Shown in pieces: positions 28,464 through 39,221 of a DNA stretch of 64,000 nucleotides; positions within the stretch are counted from its first letter, which is position 1, and the number at the start of each line of letters is the position of its first letter. The position numbers were made by a program, and so were the translations under genes. Source of the stretch: Spirochaeta cellobiosiphila DSM 17781 (GTDB taxonomy: Bacteria; Spirochaetota; Spirochaetia; DSM-17781). The notes under the pieces were generated by a model, which saw only the letters and a program-made list of their open reading frames with translations, did not search any database and had not been told where the DNA came from. The DNA lies in NCBI RefSeq assembly GCF_000426705.1, contig NZ_KE384555.1:406362-470361 (forward strand). Reading direction: 5' to 3'.

Positions 28464-28572
28464 TTTTGTTACTCCATATTGTGGTAATACTCTACCTTGC
28501 ATAGACAAGCAAATCAATAGGGTTGGCAATATAGCCCCGCTTATCTTACATTAGTTAGTAAGGAGAGATTTC

Positions 28573-29745
28573 ATGTATCAACTAATAAACAAAATCATGC
28601 CATACCCTTGGGGAAGTACAGACGGAATATCCCATGTCACGGGAACTGCGAACCCAACAGGGGAGCCTATGGCTGAGATGTGGATGGGAGCTCATCCTAA
28701 AGGTTCAAGTACCGTTCTAACAGAGGACGGAGAAATTCCTCTTAATGAGTTTATAAACAATAATTCTGCCAAAATATTGGGTGACTACTATGTTTGGGAA
28801 TATGGCCAAACCCTACCCTATTTATTTAAAATTCTAAGTGCTGCTCAACCCTTGTCTATCCAAGTACATCCAACTTTACCTATGGCTATTGAAGGGTATG
28901 CCAAGGAAGAAGAAAAAAATATAGATGTCCTGGCTCCTAATAGAAATTATAAAGATCCTAATCACAAACCAGAAATGATGCTGGCACTGACCACCTTCTA
29001 TGGACTATGTGGTTTCAGACCTATGGAAGAAATCCAGGCAGATTTGTCAGAGCTGGACCTGGAAAACAATAAGGAAATTAAAGCCCTTCATACAGCACTC
29101 CTCTCGGGAGGATATAAGGGCTTGGTTCAACAGTTATTATCCTTTGATGACAAACAATCAGCAGATCTTATAAGTTCTGTTGTGGCATCCTGTCAAAAAA
29201 AGTCTGATGAATTGTTTAAATGGGTACTGAAAGTTCACAACTTTTTCCCTAATGACACAGGTTTATTATATCCCCTTATTCTTAATCTTGTTCAACTGGA
29301 ACCGGGAGAGGCTTTATTCTTACAACCGGGGATTCTCCATGCCTATTTAGAAGGAACCGGTTTGGAATTAATGGCTAACTCAGACAATGTCCTTCGCTGT
29401 GCTCTTACCTCTAAGCATATAGATCCACCTGAACTAATTAAGAATACCATCTTTGAGTCCTACTTGCCTCGGCCTCTTCCCTTTGATCAAGAAGGACCTG
29501 TGACAAGCTTTAAATCGCCTTCCAAGGAATTTCAATTATCAAAAGTAGACATCAATTCTGAATGGGAGATGACAAAGATTAGTGGACCTGTTATATGTTT
29601 AGTAACAGAAGGTGAACTTGACTTTTCTAATAATAAAAAGACAATACATCTAAACAAAGGAGAAACGCTGCTATTAGCGCCCTTTGACGGTCCTGTGAGT
29701 ATTACTGGTCAAGGAGTGTTCTATAGAGCAGCTATACAGCATTAA
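28573..29745 (+). CDS. manA: Mannose-6-phosphate isomerase, class I
   Basis: This 390-residue type I phosphomannose isomerase has the zinc-binding cupin motifs PYLFKILSAAQPLSIQVHP and HKPEMMLAL. The signature region around FLQPGILHAYLEGTGLELMANSDNVLR carries the last metal ligand and catalytic arginine. It interconverts mannose-6-phosphate and fructose-6-phosphate, used in mannose breakdown or GDP-mannose supply. AAGGAGAG precedes the ATG. The following prenyltransferase gene starts directly after its stop, so both are co-transcribed. Confidence 0.96.
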   Translation: MYQLINKIMPYPWGSTDGISHVTGTANPTGEPMAEMWMGAHPKGSSTVLTEDGEIPLNEFINNNSAKILGDYYVWEYGQTLPYLFKILSAAQPLSIQVHPTLPMAIEGYAKEEEKNIDVLAPNRNYKDPNHKPEMMLALTTFYGLCGFRPMEEIQADLSELDLENNKEIKALHTALLSGGYKGLVQQLLSFDDKQSADLISSVVASCQKKSDELFKWVLKVHNFFPNDTGLLYPLILNLVQLEPGEALFLQPGILHAYLEGTGLELMANSDNVLRCALTSKHIDPPELIKNTIFESYLPRPLPFDQEGPVTSFKSPSKEFQLSKVDINSEWEMTKISGPVICLVTEGELDFSNNKKTIHLNKGETLLLAPFDGPVSITGQGVFYRAAIQH

Positions 29746-30645
29746 ATGACCTTAAAAACCTTTTTAAATATTGTGGAGATTCGAACAAAAATCGTTAGTG
29801 TCTCCACACTGCTTATCAGTACTTTATACATACTGTTTTCCACAACAAGACTATCCCCTCTTAAATTACTCCTTATGGTAATTGCTTCTCTAGCTATTGA
29901 TATGGGAACAACAGCTTTTAATACCTATTTTGATTACACAAAAGGAGTAGATCATATAAAGACAAACCAGGAAGCGGACAAGGTCCTTATTCATGGTGGA
30001 GTCAGTAAATGGACAGCTTTCTGGACAGCCTGGATTTTGTTCCTTATTGCCGGTTGTCTTGGATTGATTTTAACATTTTTGACAGGATGGCCTCTCCTCA
30101 TGGCAGGAGGAATATGTATGTTAATCGGGTATTTCTATACAGCAGGGCCCCGACCTATCTCGTCTACTCCCTTTGGAGAGCTTTTTGCCGGCGGGGCTAT
30201 GGGAACTGGGATATTCCTGATTAATATCTATATACAAAAGGGTTACCTTACAGGATGGGACCTCTTATTCTCCATACCATCGACACTTATGATAGCTTCC
30301 ATATTAACAGTCAATAATACCTGCGACAGAGAAGGGGATATACAAGCAGGAAGAAAGACCTTATCTATCCTATTAGGCCCCTCCAAAAGTGTTATACTTT
30401 TGTTCACAGAAGTGTTATTGGCTCATATTCTCTTACTATTCATTCTGGGAAGCCACAATTTGTGGATGTCTATACCAGTAGTCTTTGTCTTAATATGGGA
30501 AATATATGATCTAATCAAAATGAAGGGAAAAGGATTTAACCATACAAGAAAAGGTCCTTCTATGGGAGGAATCACCAAAATATTTATGAAATATACCTTT
30601 GGGTACTCTACTGGACTTATTCTTCTTTTACTAGGAATTCTTTGA
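29746..30645 (+). CDS. UbiA-family prenyltransferase (MenA-like)
   Basis: The 299-residue integral membrane protein has about eight helices. It shows both Asp-rich prenyl-diphosphate motifs: N59-x3-D63-x5-D69 in NTYFDYTKGVD and NNTCDREGDIQAGRKT. The sequence around the second motif resembles MenA (1,4-dihydroxy-2-naphthoate prenyltransferase) more than UbiA. No other menaquinone gene is nearby, and fermenting spirochaetes often lack quinones, so the acceptor aromatic is open. It starts immediately after manA's stop (TAAATG), which implies reinitiation. Its last 29 bases overlap the convergent flavin reductase-like gene. Confidence 0.85.
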   Translation: MTLKTFLNIVEIRTKIVSVSTLLISTLYILFSTTRLSPLKLLLMVIASLAIDMGTTAFNTYFDYTKGVDHIKTNQEADKVLIHGGVSKWTAFWTAWILFLIAGCLGLILTFLTGWPLLMAGGICMLIGYFYTAGPRPISSTPFGELFAGGAMGTGIFLINIYIQKGYLTGWDLLFSIPSTLMIASILTVNNTCDREGDIQAGRKTLSILLGPSKSVILLFTEVLLAHILLLFILGSHNLWMSIPVVFVLIWEIYDLIKMKGKGFNHTRKGPSMGGITKIFMKYTFGYSTGLILLLLGIL

Positions 30646-31129
30646 TCTCAGCAAAATACAATCGATGACTGTCTCCATGAGAATAGTATTGTTCTTGAAT
30701 GGAAGGATCTAGAATACGAGCTCCTTCCATATCAACACTACCTCTGACGGTACAACCAATAATGGTATTCGCTTCCTCGAAACCAATATAGCCTTTTGAA
30801 GTAATAAAGGAAGTTAACCCAAGCTCTGCCATTTTATTCCATTCTCTACCAGACCGGGAACCACATTGTTGAGAGATGTCTTTATATTCTGGATCAAAAA
30901 AGCAAAGAGATAAGGTTAACTGATCTTCAACAAACTGATAGGTGTATCGACTGGGTCGAATAAAAATATAAGCGATGGGCTTATTCCACAAAACGCCAAG
31001 CCCTCCCCAACTAGCTGTCATAGTGTTCCAGCCCTCTTTGACTCCTGAAGTAATTAGGCTCCAATCCGTCCCGAAGGCCTTAACAGGACTTTTACTCCAT
31101 ATTTTGGGTTCTGTACTAATCCAACTCAA
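30617..31129 (-). CDS. Flavin reductase-like FMN-binding protein
   Basis: The protein has the split-barrel FMN-binding features of the flavin reductase/flavoredoxin family: WSLITSGVKEGWNTMTASWGG, KPIAYIFIRPSRYT and a late GCTVRG strand. I place the start at a TTG (31129) with AGGGGG six bases upstream; the reading frame extends seven codons further to another TTG at 31150 without a ribosome site. About 170 residues is normal. Its electron partner is unknown; proximity to the prenyltransferase might hint at quinone or flavin redox metabolism, but the genes are convergent. Confidence 0.85.
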   Translation of the reverse strand: MSWISTEPKIWSKSPVKAFGTDWSLITSGVKEGWNTMTASWGGLGVLWNKPIAYIFIRPSRYTYQFVEDQLTLSLCFFDPEYKDISQQCGSRSGREWNKMAELGLTSFITSKGYIGFEEANTIIGCTVRGSVDMEGARILDPSIQEQYYSHGDSHRLYFAEIKEFLVKEE

Positions 31130-31237
31130 GCTATTCCCCCTATGTGTCAATTCATGTCTAAACTATAATTCACACTTTAGGGTATTGCGAATATTTTTCT
31201 TTTGACATTTAGGATAGAATAGAAGTAAATTCGTTGT

Positions 31238-31486
31238 ATGTTACAAGATAAGATTGACCAATTAGAGCAAAAAATCAGTAAAACCCAGCTCCCTCCTCAT
31301 GAGAAAAAAGACCTTCAAGATAGCATTGATATGATCAAAGGCGATTTATCTCAAATAACAGATCCTACTGGCGATGTAGAGGAAACGAGTCTCATAGCCT
31401 ACTTCCGAAGACTGGAAGCAGCTCATCCAGACTTAACGAAAGCCCTGGATAAGGTTTGCCAATCCTTATCAGATCTGGGAATATAG
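31238..31486 (+). CDS. DUF4404-like small coiled protein
   Basis: This 82-residue helical protein has DKIDQLEQKI at the start and a conserved-looking end, AYFRRLEAAHPDLTKALDK followed by LSDLGI. The end matches the DUF4404 pattern of an EAxHP-like motif followed by a terminal LxxxGI. No known function. It ends seven bases before the convergent metH stop. Confidence 0.72.
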   Translation: MLQDKIDQLEQKISKTQLPPHEKKDLQDSIDMIKGDLSQITDPTGDVEETSLIAYFRRLEAAHPDLTKALDKVCQSLSDLGI

Positions 31487-31493
31487 ATCATTC

Positions 31494-34400
31494 CTATTCT
31501 GCTAAAACGGAAGCGAGCCATTTCTTTGTGTCCTCTATATTCTCATTACGTCTGTGTGCGTAGTCAAGGATTTGTTCATGGGGAATCTTTCCTACACTGA
31601 AGTATTTAGAATCTTCATAACTAAAGTAGTATCCTGATACAGAAGCAGCAGGTGTCATCATACAGCTCTCCGTTAAGTGGATATCCGCCCTTTTCTCTGC
31701 TTCAATCAATGTAAAGAGAACTTCCTTTTCTCTATGATCTGGGCAGGGTGGATAGCCTGGAGCTGGTCTTATACCCTTGTATTTTACCTTTAGTAAATCC
31801 TCATAAGACAGATTCTCATCAGGAGAATATCCCCAGTATTTGGTTCTAACTTCTTGATGAAGCTTTTCAGCAAAAGCTTCGGCTAAACGATCTGCCAGAA
31901 TTTTGAGAAGGATTTCATAATAATCATCCCCTTTTTTATCCCAAGTGTCTAATGTCTCTGCCATGCCAATACCGGCGGTAACAGCAAAAAAACCTAAATA
32001 ATCGGGAATCCCGGAATCAGCTGGGGATAGATAATCGGCTAAGCTCAGATAATAGGGTACATCTTTTTTGGCCCTTTGCTGACGAAGCATGGGAATCCGA
32101 CCTATCTCTTCTTTCTGATTCTCTGGATCATAAATAACCATATCATCCCCCTCAGAGTGAGCAGGAAACAGACCTATGACACCTCTAGGGGATAATAGCT
32201 TTTCCCTGGATATTCGCTTTAACAGAGCATCAGCATCCGCTTTCAGTTTTCGAGCTTCTGCCCCATAAGTGGGGTCATCAAGAATATCTGGATATTTCCC
32301 TTTTAACTCCCAGGCTAAAAAGAAAAAAGACCAGTCTATATAAGGAATGATTTCTTCAACTCTGACATCAAGAAAACTGGTGATTCCCAGGTTATTAGGT
32401 TTTGGTGGAGTATAGTTATTCCAATCAGGGACATAACGCTTAGTTCGGGCTTCAGATAAGCTTATGAAATCTGCTGCAGAACTTCTCTGAGCTCTATTAC
32501 GTCTAACCTTTTCCTGACTATTACGGATCTCAGTAATAGCTTCATCCCTGCGAGTGTTACTCAATAAATCACTGACAACTTTAACAGCTAAAGAAGCATC
32601 CTGGACATGAGCAGCCAGGCCTGTATATTCAGGGGCGATTTTCACAGCTGTATGAACTGCACTTGTGGTAGCACCACCGACAAGAAGAGGGATCTTATAC
32701 CCCCGTTCTTCCATTTCTTTTGCAACCCCGACCATTTCTTCCAATGAGGGTGTGATCAGTCCAGATAAGCCAACAACATCTACCTTTTCTTCCTGTGCTT
32801 TGGCCAAAATGTCCTCTGTGGGAACCATAACACCCATATCGATCACTTCATAATTATTACACTGGAGGACAACACCTACAATATTTTTACCAATATCATG
32901 AACATCACCTTTAACTGTCGCCATAAGGATTTTACCTTTAGTATGGCCTTGACCAGCACTTTCCTTCTCCACATAAGGGAGTAGATAAGATACGGCTTCT
33001 TTCATAACCCTGGCACTTTTAACGACTTGAGGAAGGAACATTTTTCCAGAACCAAAGAGATCTCCCACAACATTCATCCCATCCATGAGAGGCCCTTCTA
33101 TGACATCGAGAGCCAAAGCACTATTCACACGGGCTTCTTCTACATCCTCTGCAATGTAAGTAGATACCCCTTTAACCAGGGCATGAGTTAATCTTTCGCT
33201 CACTGGTTTTTCCCGCCAGCTTAAATCTTCAACTCTAGCTTTTCCTCCCTCCCCTCTGTACTCTTCAGCCTTATCGAGGAGATTATCTGTGGCATCAGGA
33301 TTTCTATTTAGAACAACATCTTCTACGAGATTCATGAGCTCTTCAGGAATATCATCATACACGCCTAACTGGGTAGGGTTTACAATACCCATATCCATTC
33401 CAGCCAATTGAGCATGATACAAAAAGACCGTATGGATAGCTTCTCGGATAGCATCATTTCCTCTAAAGGAAAAGCTAACATTACTGACTCCACCTGATAT
33501 CAACGCACCGGGGAGTTCTTTTTTGATATATTTAATGGAATTAATGAAGTCAACAGCATAGTTAGCATGCTCTTCAATTCCTGTAGCAATGGCAAAGATA
33601 TTAGGATCAAAGATGATGTCATTAGGCTCAAATCCTACTTGGTTGACCAGAATGTCATAGGATCTACGACAGATATTCTGCTTTCTTTCTAAAGTATCAG
33701 CCTGTCCTTCTTCATCAAAAGCCATGACAATGACCGCAGCTCCATAATTCAAGACCTTCTTAGCATGCTCCTTAAAGAGCTCTTCACCCTCTTTAAGACT
33801 GATAGAATTCACAATTCCTTTACCTTGAACACATTTCAAGCCTGCTTCAATGACAGTCCATTTAGAACTATCAATCATAAAAGGAATACGGCAGATATCT
33901 GGTTCGGAAGCTAGAAGGTTAAGGAAGATCTTCATTTCGTCCTCAGAATCAAGCATGGCTTCATCCATATTGATATCCAGGATTTGAGCCCCACCTTCCA
34001 CTTGATCCCTGGCTACATCCAGAGCTTCTGAATATTTCTTTTCCCGTATAAGCCGGGCAAATCTACGGGAACCAGTCACATTTGTTCTCTCACCAACATT
34101 CACAAAGAGGCTTTCTTCATTGATAATTAATGGTTCAAGACCACTTAATCTTGTTGCTTTTGGTAAATCTTTGCTTTGTCTTGGGGCATATTGACTTACA
34201 GTCTCTGCAATAGCCTTTATATGAGTGGGAGTGGTGCCACAGCATCCACCAACAATGTTAAGGAGCCCCTTGGAGGCCATTCGTCCTAAAACTTCCGCCA
34301 TGTATTCAGGAGTATCATCATATTCCCCTAGTTCATTAGGTAATCCTGCATTGGGATGCATACTGATATAGCTATCACAAACCTTAGCAATATCCTGGAC

Positions 34401-35159
34401 ATAGCGGATCATTTGCTCTGCCCCCAGAGCACAATTGAGACCGACACTAAAAGGCTTGGCATGACGAAGACTATAATAAAAAGCCTCGGGAGTCTGTCCT
34501 GATAAGGTTCGTCCCGCATTGTCTGTGATTGTTCCTGATACCATGATAGGTAATCGTAATTTTCTCTCATCAAAAACATTTTCAATTGCCATTAAAGCCG
34601 CCTTGGCATTGAGAGTATCAAAAATAGTCTCGACAAGAAGGAGATCAACACCCCCATCTATAAGAGCGCCAACGGCTTCTTTATAACTATCCAAAAGCTG
34701 ATCATAACTTATACTTCTATACCCTGGATCATTCACATCAGGACTCATGGACAGTGTCTTATTAGTAGGACCTAAAACACCTGTAACAAACCTCGGTTTA
34801 TCCTCAGAGCTAAAGGCATCTGCCGCTCTCCTGGCAATTAAAGCTCCTTGATAATTAATATCATAGACCAGGGATTCACAATGATAGTCAGCCTGACTGA
34901 TAGAAGTCGCATTAAAGGTATTAGTCTCCAGAATATCAGCACCAGCTTCTAAGAAGGCTCTGTGGATATCTTCAATAACCTGTGGTTTGGTTAAATTGAG
35001 AATGTCATTATTACCTTTGAGGGGAGATTTATGATCCTTAAGAAGGGTGCCCTTAAAATCCTCTTCATTCAGCTTATATCCTTGAATCATAGTACCCATG
35101 GCACCATCAAGTATTAGTATCCGATCAGATAAGATCTTGTTTAGCCGTGAATTATTCAT
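31494..35159 (-). CDS. metH: Cobalamin-dependent methionine synthase
   Basis: All four modules are present in 1221 residues. The homocysteine-binding barrel has zinc ligands GLNCALGA (about 240) and GGCCGTTP (about 305). The pterin-binding domain (about 330-620) contains [11 protein letters not shown]. The cobalamin domain has DVHDIGKN with the cobalt-ligating histidine (about 751-758), and the SAM-binding activation domain reads [12 protein letters not shown] to the end. It transfers the methyl group of methyltetrahydrofolate to homocysteine. GGAGGG precedes the ATG by six bases. The upstream gap to lplA is only 67 bases, too short for a cobalamin riboswitch. B12 supply is presumably by salvage through CobU/CobS of this window. 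Confidence 0.97.
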   Translation of the reverse strand: MNNSRLNKILSDRILILDGAMGTMIQGYKLNEEDFKGTLLKDHKSPLKGNNDILNLTKPQVIEDIHRAFLEAGADILETNTFNATSISQADYHCESLVYDINYQGALIARRAADAFSSEDKPRFVTGVLGPTNKTLSMSPDVNDPGYRSISYDQLLDSYKEAVGALIDGGVDLLLVETIFDTLNAKAALMAIENVFDERKLRLPIMVSGTITDNAGRTLSGQTPEAFYYSLRHAKPFSVGLNCALGAEQMIRYVQDIAKVCDSYISMHPNAGLPNELGEYDDTPEYMAEVLGRMASKGLLNIVGGCCGTTPTHIKAIAETVSQYAPRQSKDLPKATRLSGLEPLIINEESLFVNVGERTNVTGSRRFARLIREKKYSEALDVARDQVEGGAQILDINMDEAMLDSEDEMKIFLNLLASEPDICRIPFMIDSSKWTVIEAGLKCVQGKGIVNSISLKEGEELFKEHAKKVLNYGAAVIVMAFDEEGQADTLERKQNICRRSYDILVNQVGFEPNDIIFDPNIFAIATGIEEHANYAVDFINSIKYIKKELPGALISGGVSNVSFSFRGNDAIREAIHTVFLYHAQLAGMDMGIVNPTQLGVYDDIPEELMNLVEDVVLNRNPDATDNLLDKAEEYRGEGGKARVEDLSWREKPVSERLTHALVKGVSTYIAEDVEEARVNSALALDVIEGPLMDGMNVVGDLFGSGKMFLPQVVKSARVMKEAVSYLLPYVEKESAGQGHTKGKILMATVKGDVHDIGKNIVGVVLQCNNYEVIDMGVMVPTEDILAKAQEEKVDVVGLSGLITPSLEEMVGVAKEMEERGYKIPLLVGGATTSAVHTAVKIAPEYTGLAAHVQDASLAVKVVSDLLSNTRRDEAITEIRNSQEKVRRNRAQRSSAADFISLSEARTKRYVPDWNNYTPPKPNNLGITSFLDVRVEEIIPYIDWSFFFLAWELKGKYPDILDDPTYGAEARKLKADADALLKRISREKLLSPRGVIGLFPAHSEGDDMVIYDPENQKEEIGRIPMLRQQRAKKDVPYYLSLADYLSPADSGIPDYLGFFAVTAGIGMAETLDTWDKKGDDYYEILLKILADRLAEAFAEKLHQEVRTKYWGYSPDENLSYEDLLKVKYKGIRPAPGYPPCPDHREKEVLFTLIEAEKRADIHLTESCMMTPAASVSGYYFSYEDSKYFSVGKIPHEQILDYAHRRNENIEDTKKWLASVLAE

Positions 35160-35226
35160 AGAAAGCCCTCCTAAGATGGAACTATCTTGACGTATTAAGT
35201 TATTTTATTCAATCTTAAGTTGAAGA

Positions 35227-35913
35227 TCAGAATAGGCTTTTGATTTGTTCTGCAAAGGCTTGCTTCATAAGACTATACAATTCGAATCGCTCAGGAACTG
35301 GAATAAGATCATTTAGGGCCACTATGGTTTCTTCTGAAGGAAGGTGTATTGCCCTAAAAGCCTCTTCCCAGCCCTTCCAATCAAAGCCGAGAGGAATAGA
35401 TCCATGCTGGAATATTAAATCCCGACTCCTCTTTTGGGCATTCCCCCCTATCTTGCGACCTTGAATGAGAATATCATACTCTTCTCGCCCTTCAAAACAA
35501 GTCCAGGTTTTAGCACCCAGTTCAAAGTTTTGGACCTGTTCATCCTTTGCATAATAGGCATTTAGTCCTAACAAAGAATAAAATCTAATAATAAATCCAG
35601 TTATGCTTTCATAGGCTTTTTTGACTGTTTTTGGATTACCTAAATCACTGGGGGCACAAACAAGACTATAGGTTAACTCATTGTGATGATAAATAGCCCC
35701 ACCGCCTGTCATACGTCTAACCACAGAAACAGGGAAATCTTGTTCTACATTCTGAAACCTGCCAACACTAATGGTAGGAGGACTCCACCCATAAAGACGG
35801 AATCTTGGAATATGATCTATGGAATATTCATCTATCATTTGCTGATCAAAGTCCATATTAAATTGACCCAGACTGGGGTTATGCTCAATTATTTGCCATT
35901 CTTGTTTGTTCAT
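35227..35913 (-). CDS. Lipoate-protein ligase A family protein
   Basis: This 228-residue member of the LplA/LipM/BirA-like fold carries VVRRMTGGGAIYHHNELTYS, the lipoyl/ATP-binding signature, and RKIGGNAQKR with the catalytic lysine. The C-terminal accessory domain of E. coli LplA is missing, as in LipM-type octanoyltransferases and short ligases, so either ligase or octanoyltransferase activity is possible. It lies between metH and the methyltransferase, all leftward. A weak ribosome site precedes the ATG. Confidence 0.85.
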   Translation of the reverse strand: MNKQEWQIIEHNPSLGQFNMDFDQQMIDEYSIDHIPRFRLYGWSPPTISVGRFQNVEQDFPVSVVRRMTGGGAIYHHNELTYSLVCAPSDLGNPKTVKKAYESITGFIIRFYSLLGLNAYYAKDEQVQNFELGAKTWTCFEGREEYDILIQGRKIGGNAQKRSRDLIFQHGSIPLGFDWKGWEEAFRAIHLPSEETIVALNDLIPVPERFELYSLMKQAFAEQIKSLF

Positions 35914-35970
35914 AACAGTAAGATACTAGTAGTATTATGGGTATTCAAGGTATATATCAGACCACAATTG

Positions 35971-37683
35971 TCACCCATTAAATCTAAGTTGAGCAATGGC
36001 TTCAACTTCTTTAAAGCTTTCCTGAAGGTCTTCCCATTGAGAACCTGAAAAGGATTTAACAAGGTCATCCATGGTAGCTTCAAAAACATCACGGTACTTT
36101 TTAAAGGCGAATTTCCTTAAGACCTGAACGAGTCGTTTCTTTAATGTTTTGTGATAAGAAATGTGACTGGTCATTAACAAAGCTTTAAGGACATAGCATT
36201 CTTCCTGATGGTCTTGACAGCTCACTCTTTGAACACGTTCCTGTAAGTCTTTCAGCTCCTCCAGAGTTAATGTCTTTAAGTCTGGTTCCTCTGCTATTTT
36301 ATAACTCAGGACACATTTTAATAAGGGAAGCTTAGGGTGTAGTTTTATCTGGTCCTTTTCGTCCGTAGGAAATTCATCCTTCAATCGGTTGGGCACCATA
36401 GGGTTCCTGAGGGACTGGGCAATATTCCGTTCCAGTATGAACCGATCTATTGAAGCTTTGTCATACTTTCCCGGCCGTTCTTTGCAATCTACAGCAAGGA
36501 GAATTTCCATATTATTATTCTTACGTTGAAGAGACTGCTTCCCCCCCCTGTAAAGAATGTAATCCTTCAGATATAACTCTGTTTTCCCTTTCTGGTTTAA
36601 CATTTCATAGAGCTGTTCAAAAGGAATGATTCCTTCCGTATTATAACTGAGTAATATCCATCGGGAGTCGATCTTATCCAATAGATCAGCAAAGGCTTTC
36701 GGTGCTGTTTTCCTGTAACAGAATGGACTTTTGGTTTTTACCCAATCTTTTCTGATTCCCGCTTTTTCCTTTAAACGGCCCTCTTCATTTAGGGAAAGAG
36801 GAACAGGTTTTTTATCCCATAAAGCTACCGTATTCAGGATATGATAATTACTCCCATATTGGTGGGTGTTATAAGGAGGGTCTAAATAACAGATATCGCC
36901 AGAATATTGTCTTACAAAATCTTGTGCATCTAATCCTGATACGAAGGAAGAAGCTTTACTATCAGTAAGATAGGGGATCTCCAATTCCATAGCTTTCATA
37001 ATCCTGGAGAGAGCATCCTTACCATGACCTCCAAAGCCTTTATGAAAAGCTTTAAAAACCCCATTTGTATTAGAATGGGTGGATACTTCATAGATTAAAC
37101 TGGATAGAAGTATTTCCTTTTCCTTGAGAGCTATACCTTGCTGTTCCCCAGGATACCATTCTTCTATTTGTTCTCTGACTCTATCAATAAAGAGACCATT
37201 CTCTGCTGTAAAAAACAATCGTTCAATGTGATAGTCTGCTGACTCCGTTACTTCTGGAGCATAATAACGACTCATATAGGGAATCACATCATTAGTTAAT
37301 TGATTCAGATACTGGAAGACCTTTTTAATGCCCCCTTTATCTTGATAGAATGATTTTAACTCTGATTTGTTTACAGCTAAATGAGCCCGATTAACAATCT
37401 GTGCATAGAGTTCCCAATCATTGGCATAGACCTGGAATCCAAGATAACGGGCTAAACGTGATACGGCTCCTGAACCAGCAAAGGGATCAAGGAAGGTCAT
37501 TCCCGGTCTAAAATGCAGAGTGTGAAATACTTCTGTCAAAAACCCCTGTAAGGCTCTCTTATTGCCAATGTAGGCTATGAGCTGTTTTGTGAGGAAGGGG
37601 TCATCTGGTAAATTCCCCTCGGGGAAAGTCATTTTATGCCACAAGCGCTTTGAATGCTCCTTATAGGTATTGCTGAATTTCAT
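35971..37683 (-). CDS. Orphan N6-adenine DNA methyltransferase with C-terminal extension
   Basis: The SAM-binding motif I FLDPFAGSGAVSRLARYLG (64-82) precedes the catalytic motif IV DICYLDPPYN (DPPYN at 268-272), the order of Dam-like enzymes. From about residue 400 to 570 there is an extra charged, helical domain (ECYVLKALLM, KYRDVFEATMDDL) not needed for methylation. No restriction endonuclease, specificity subunit or mobility gene is nearby, so it looks like a solitary methyltransferase with a regulatory or repair role. Its target site cannot be read from the sequence. The start codon is only 23 bases from the divergent murE start. Confidence 0.88.
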   Translation of the reverse strand: MKFSNTYKEHSKRLWHKMTFPEGNLPDDPFLTKQLIAYIGNKRALQGFLTEVFHTLHFRPGMTFLDPFAGSGAVSRLARYLGFQVYANDWELYAQIVNRAHLAVNKSELKSFYQDKGGIKKVFQYLNQLTNDVIPYMSRYYAPEVTESADYHIERLFFTAENGLFIDRVREQIEEWYPGEQQGIALKEKEILLSSLIYEVSTHSNTNGVFKAFHKGFGGHGKDALSRIMKAMELEIPYLTDSKASSFVSGLDAQDFVRQYSGDICYLDPPYNTHQYGSNYHILNTVALWDKKPVPLSLNEEGRLKEKAGIRKDWVKTKSPFCYRKTAPKAFADLLDKIDSRWILLSYNTEGIIPFEQLYEMLNQKGKTELYLKDYILYRGGKQSLQRKNNNMEILLAVDCKERPGKYDKASIDRFILERNIAQSLRNPMVPNRLKDEFPTDEKDQIKLHPKLPLLKCVLSYKIAEEPDLKTLTLEELKDLQERVQRVSCQDHQEECYVLKALLMTSHISYHKTLKKRLVQVLRKFAFKKYRDVFEATMDDLVKSFSGSQWEDLQESFKEVEAIAQLRFNG

Positions 37684-37706
37684 AAGCCTTGCTAATCTAA
37701 AGCCTC

Positions 37707-39221
37707 ATGGAAAAGTCAGTAGTAGATATAATCAAATCAATAAAGATAATTCACATCCAAGGTCCGGAAAATACTTTGGTTAACTCATTAATATATGATT
37801 CAAGGGATGTTATCCAGGGAAGCTTGTTTTTTGCTTTAGAAGGAATACATACCGATGGTCATAAATATGTAGAGCAAGCTTTGGAAAAAGGGGCTACAGC
37901 CGTTATCCATTCCCAGGAATTAGCTTACTATAACCCGAAAATTCTCTATGTAAAAGTACCTAATACACGAAAAGCTTTATCACCCCTCGCTTCAGCCTTT
38001 TATGATTATCCATCACAGAAACTCAAAGTCTTAGGAGTTACAGGAACTGACGGAAAAAGTACGACTGTTAACCTTTGTCACCAATTACTCCAATTAGCAG
38101 GTAAAAAGTCAGGGCTTATCTCAACAGTACAATTTCAAATAGGCGATAATATTGAGAAAAATGCACTTCGTCAATCTACACCGGAAGCCTCTGAGATTCA
38201 TAAATATCTTTATCAAATGCTGGAAAATGGTAAGGAATATGCAGTGGTTGAATCTACAAGTCATGGACTGGCAGAGAGTAATAACCGTTTAGGGGATGTC
38301 GATTACGACGGAGTAGCCTATACTAATGTTACTCAGGAACATCTAGAATTTCACGGAACCCTTGAACAATATAGGAAAGACAAAAGTCGCCTCTTTATGT
38401 TCTTGGACAAATCCACAAATAGTGAAAGCTTTGGTGTAATAAATCTGGATGATCCTCATCATGAACTATTCAAAAGCGCGACGACTCATAAAGTATTCAG
38501 CTATAGCATTAAAGATTCAAGTGCAGACTTGTTTGCTTCCCTTGTAAAAGAAGATCCTTCAGGTACAGATCTAAAGATTGTTTGGAAGGGAGAATCGTCC
38601 TCTTGCCGATTAAACATTCCCCAGTCCTTTAATGTGGAGAACCTCTTAGCTTGTTTGCTATTAGTGTCAGGGATTCTAGAAATCAATCCCTTGGATTTAA
38701 TACCATTTGTACCAAACTTAGAAGCGGTCAAAGGAAGAATGTGCCCCATTAAAGCAGGACAGGACTTTCATGTTATTGTGGATTATGCTCATACTCCGGG
38801 ATCTTTTGAAAGGGTGTTTCCCGATGTCAAAAACAAGACCACCGGTAGATTATTTTTGGTTTTTGGTTCGGCTGGTGAACGGGATCTGGAAAAGAGACCC
38901 AAACAGGGAGAAATAGCCAGCAGATATGCTGACAAAATCTTCTTAACGGATGAAGACCCTCGTCTGGAAGATTCCATGAAGATCATCAAAGATATTCAAG
39001 CGGGATGTCCCCATCTTATTGAAAATGAACAAATATTCCTGATTCCAAATCGAGAGGAAGCTTTTAAAAAGGCCTTTTCACTCGCTAGATCAGGGGATAC
39101 CATATTATTGTTAGGAAAGGGTCATGAAAGTAATATCATTCAAAAAGATGGACCTCACCCATGGGATGAAATCGAAACGGCTTATTCTGCTCTCGCTTCT
39201 ATGGGTTATACAAAGTCATAG
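37707..39221 (+). CDS. murE: UDP-N-acetylmuramyl-tripeptide synthetase
   Basis: This Mur ligase of 504 residues has the ATP loop GVTGTDGKSTT, the UDP-MurNAc region RQSTPEASEIH and VESTSHGLAE, and the family's VTQEHLEFHGT. The C-terminal domain has VDYAHTPGSFERV and FGSAGERD. The motif that senses the third peptide residue reads DEDPRLED, not the DNPR of diaminopimelate enzymes. Many spirochaetes have ornithine at this position, so ornithine addition is plausible but not proven. There is no ribosome site before the ATG. It heads a five-gene coupled run. Confidence 0.95.
   Translation: MEKSVVDIIKSIKIIHIQGPENTLVNSLIYDSRDVIQGSLFFALEGIHTDGHKYVEQALEKGATAVIHSQELAYYNPKILYVKVPNTRKALSPLASAFYDYPSQKLKVLGVTGTDGKSTTVNLCHQLLQLAGKKSGLISTVQFQIGDNIEKNALRQSTPEASEIHKYLYQMLENGKEYAVVESTSHGLAESNNRLGDVDYDGVAYTNVTQEHLEFHGTLEQYRKDKSRLFMFLDKSTNSESFGVINLDDPHHELFKSATTHKVFSYSIKDSSADLFASLVKEDPSGTDLKIVWKGESSSCRLNIPQSFNVENLLACLLLVSGILEINPLDLIPFVPNLEAVKGRMCPIKAGQDFHVIVDYAHTPGSFERVFPDVKNKTTGRLFLVFGSAGERDLEKRPKQGEIASRYADKIFLTDEDPRLEDSMKIIKDIQAGCPHLIENEQIFLIPNREEAFKKAFSLARSGDTILLLGKGHESNIIQKDGPHPWDEIETAYSALASMGYTKS

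Noticed and set aside
35160-35226. Possible cobalamin or SAM riboswitch before metH
   Set aside because: Only 67 bases separate metH from the next gene, and no B12-box-like sequence is present.
35971-37683. Adenine methyltransferase as part of a restriction-modification or phage-defence island
   Set aside because: Neighbours are housekeeping genes (lipoate ligase, murE); no nuclease, specificity or defence gene is adjacent.
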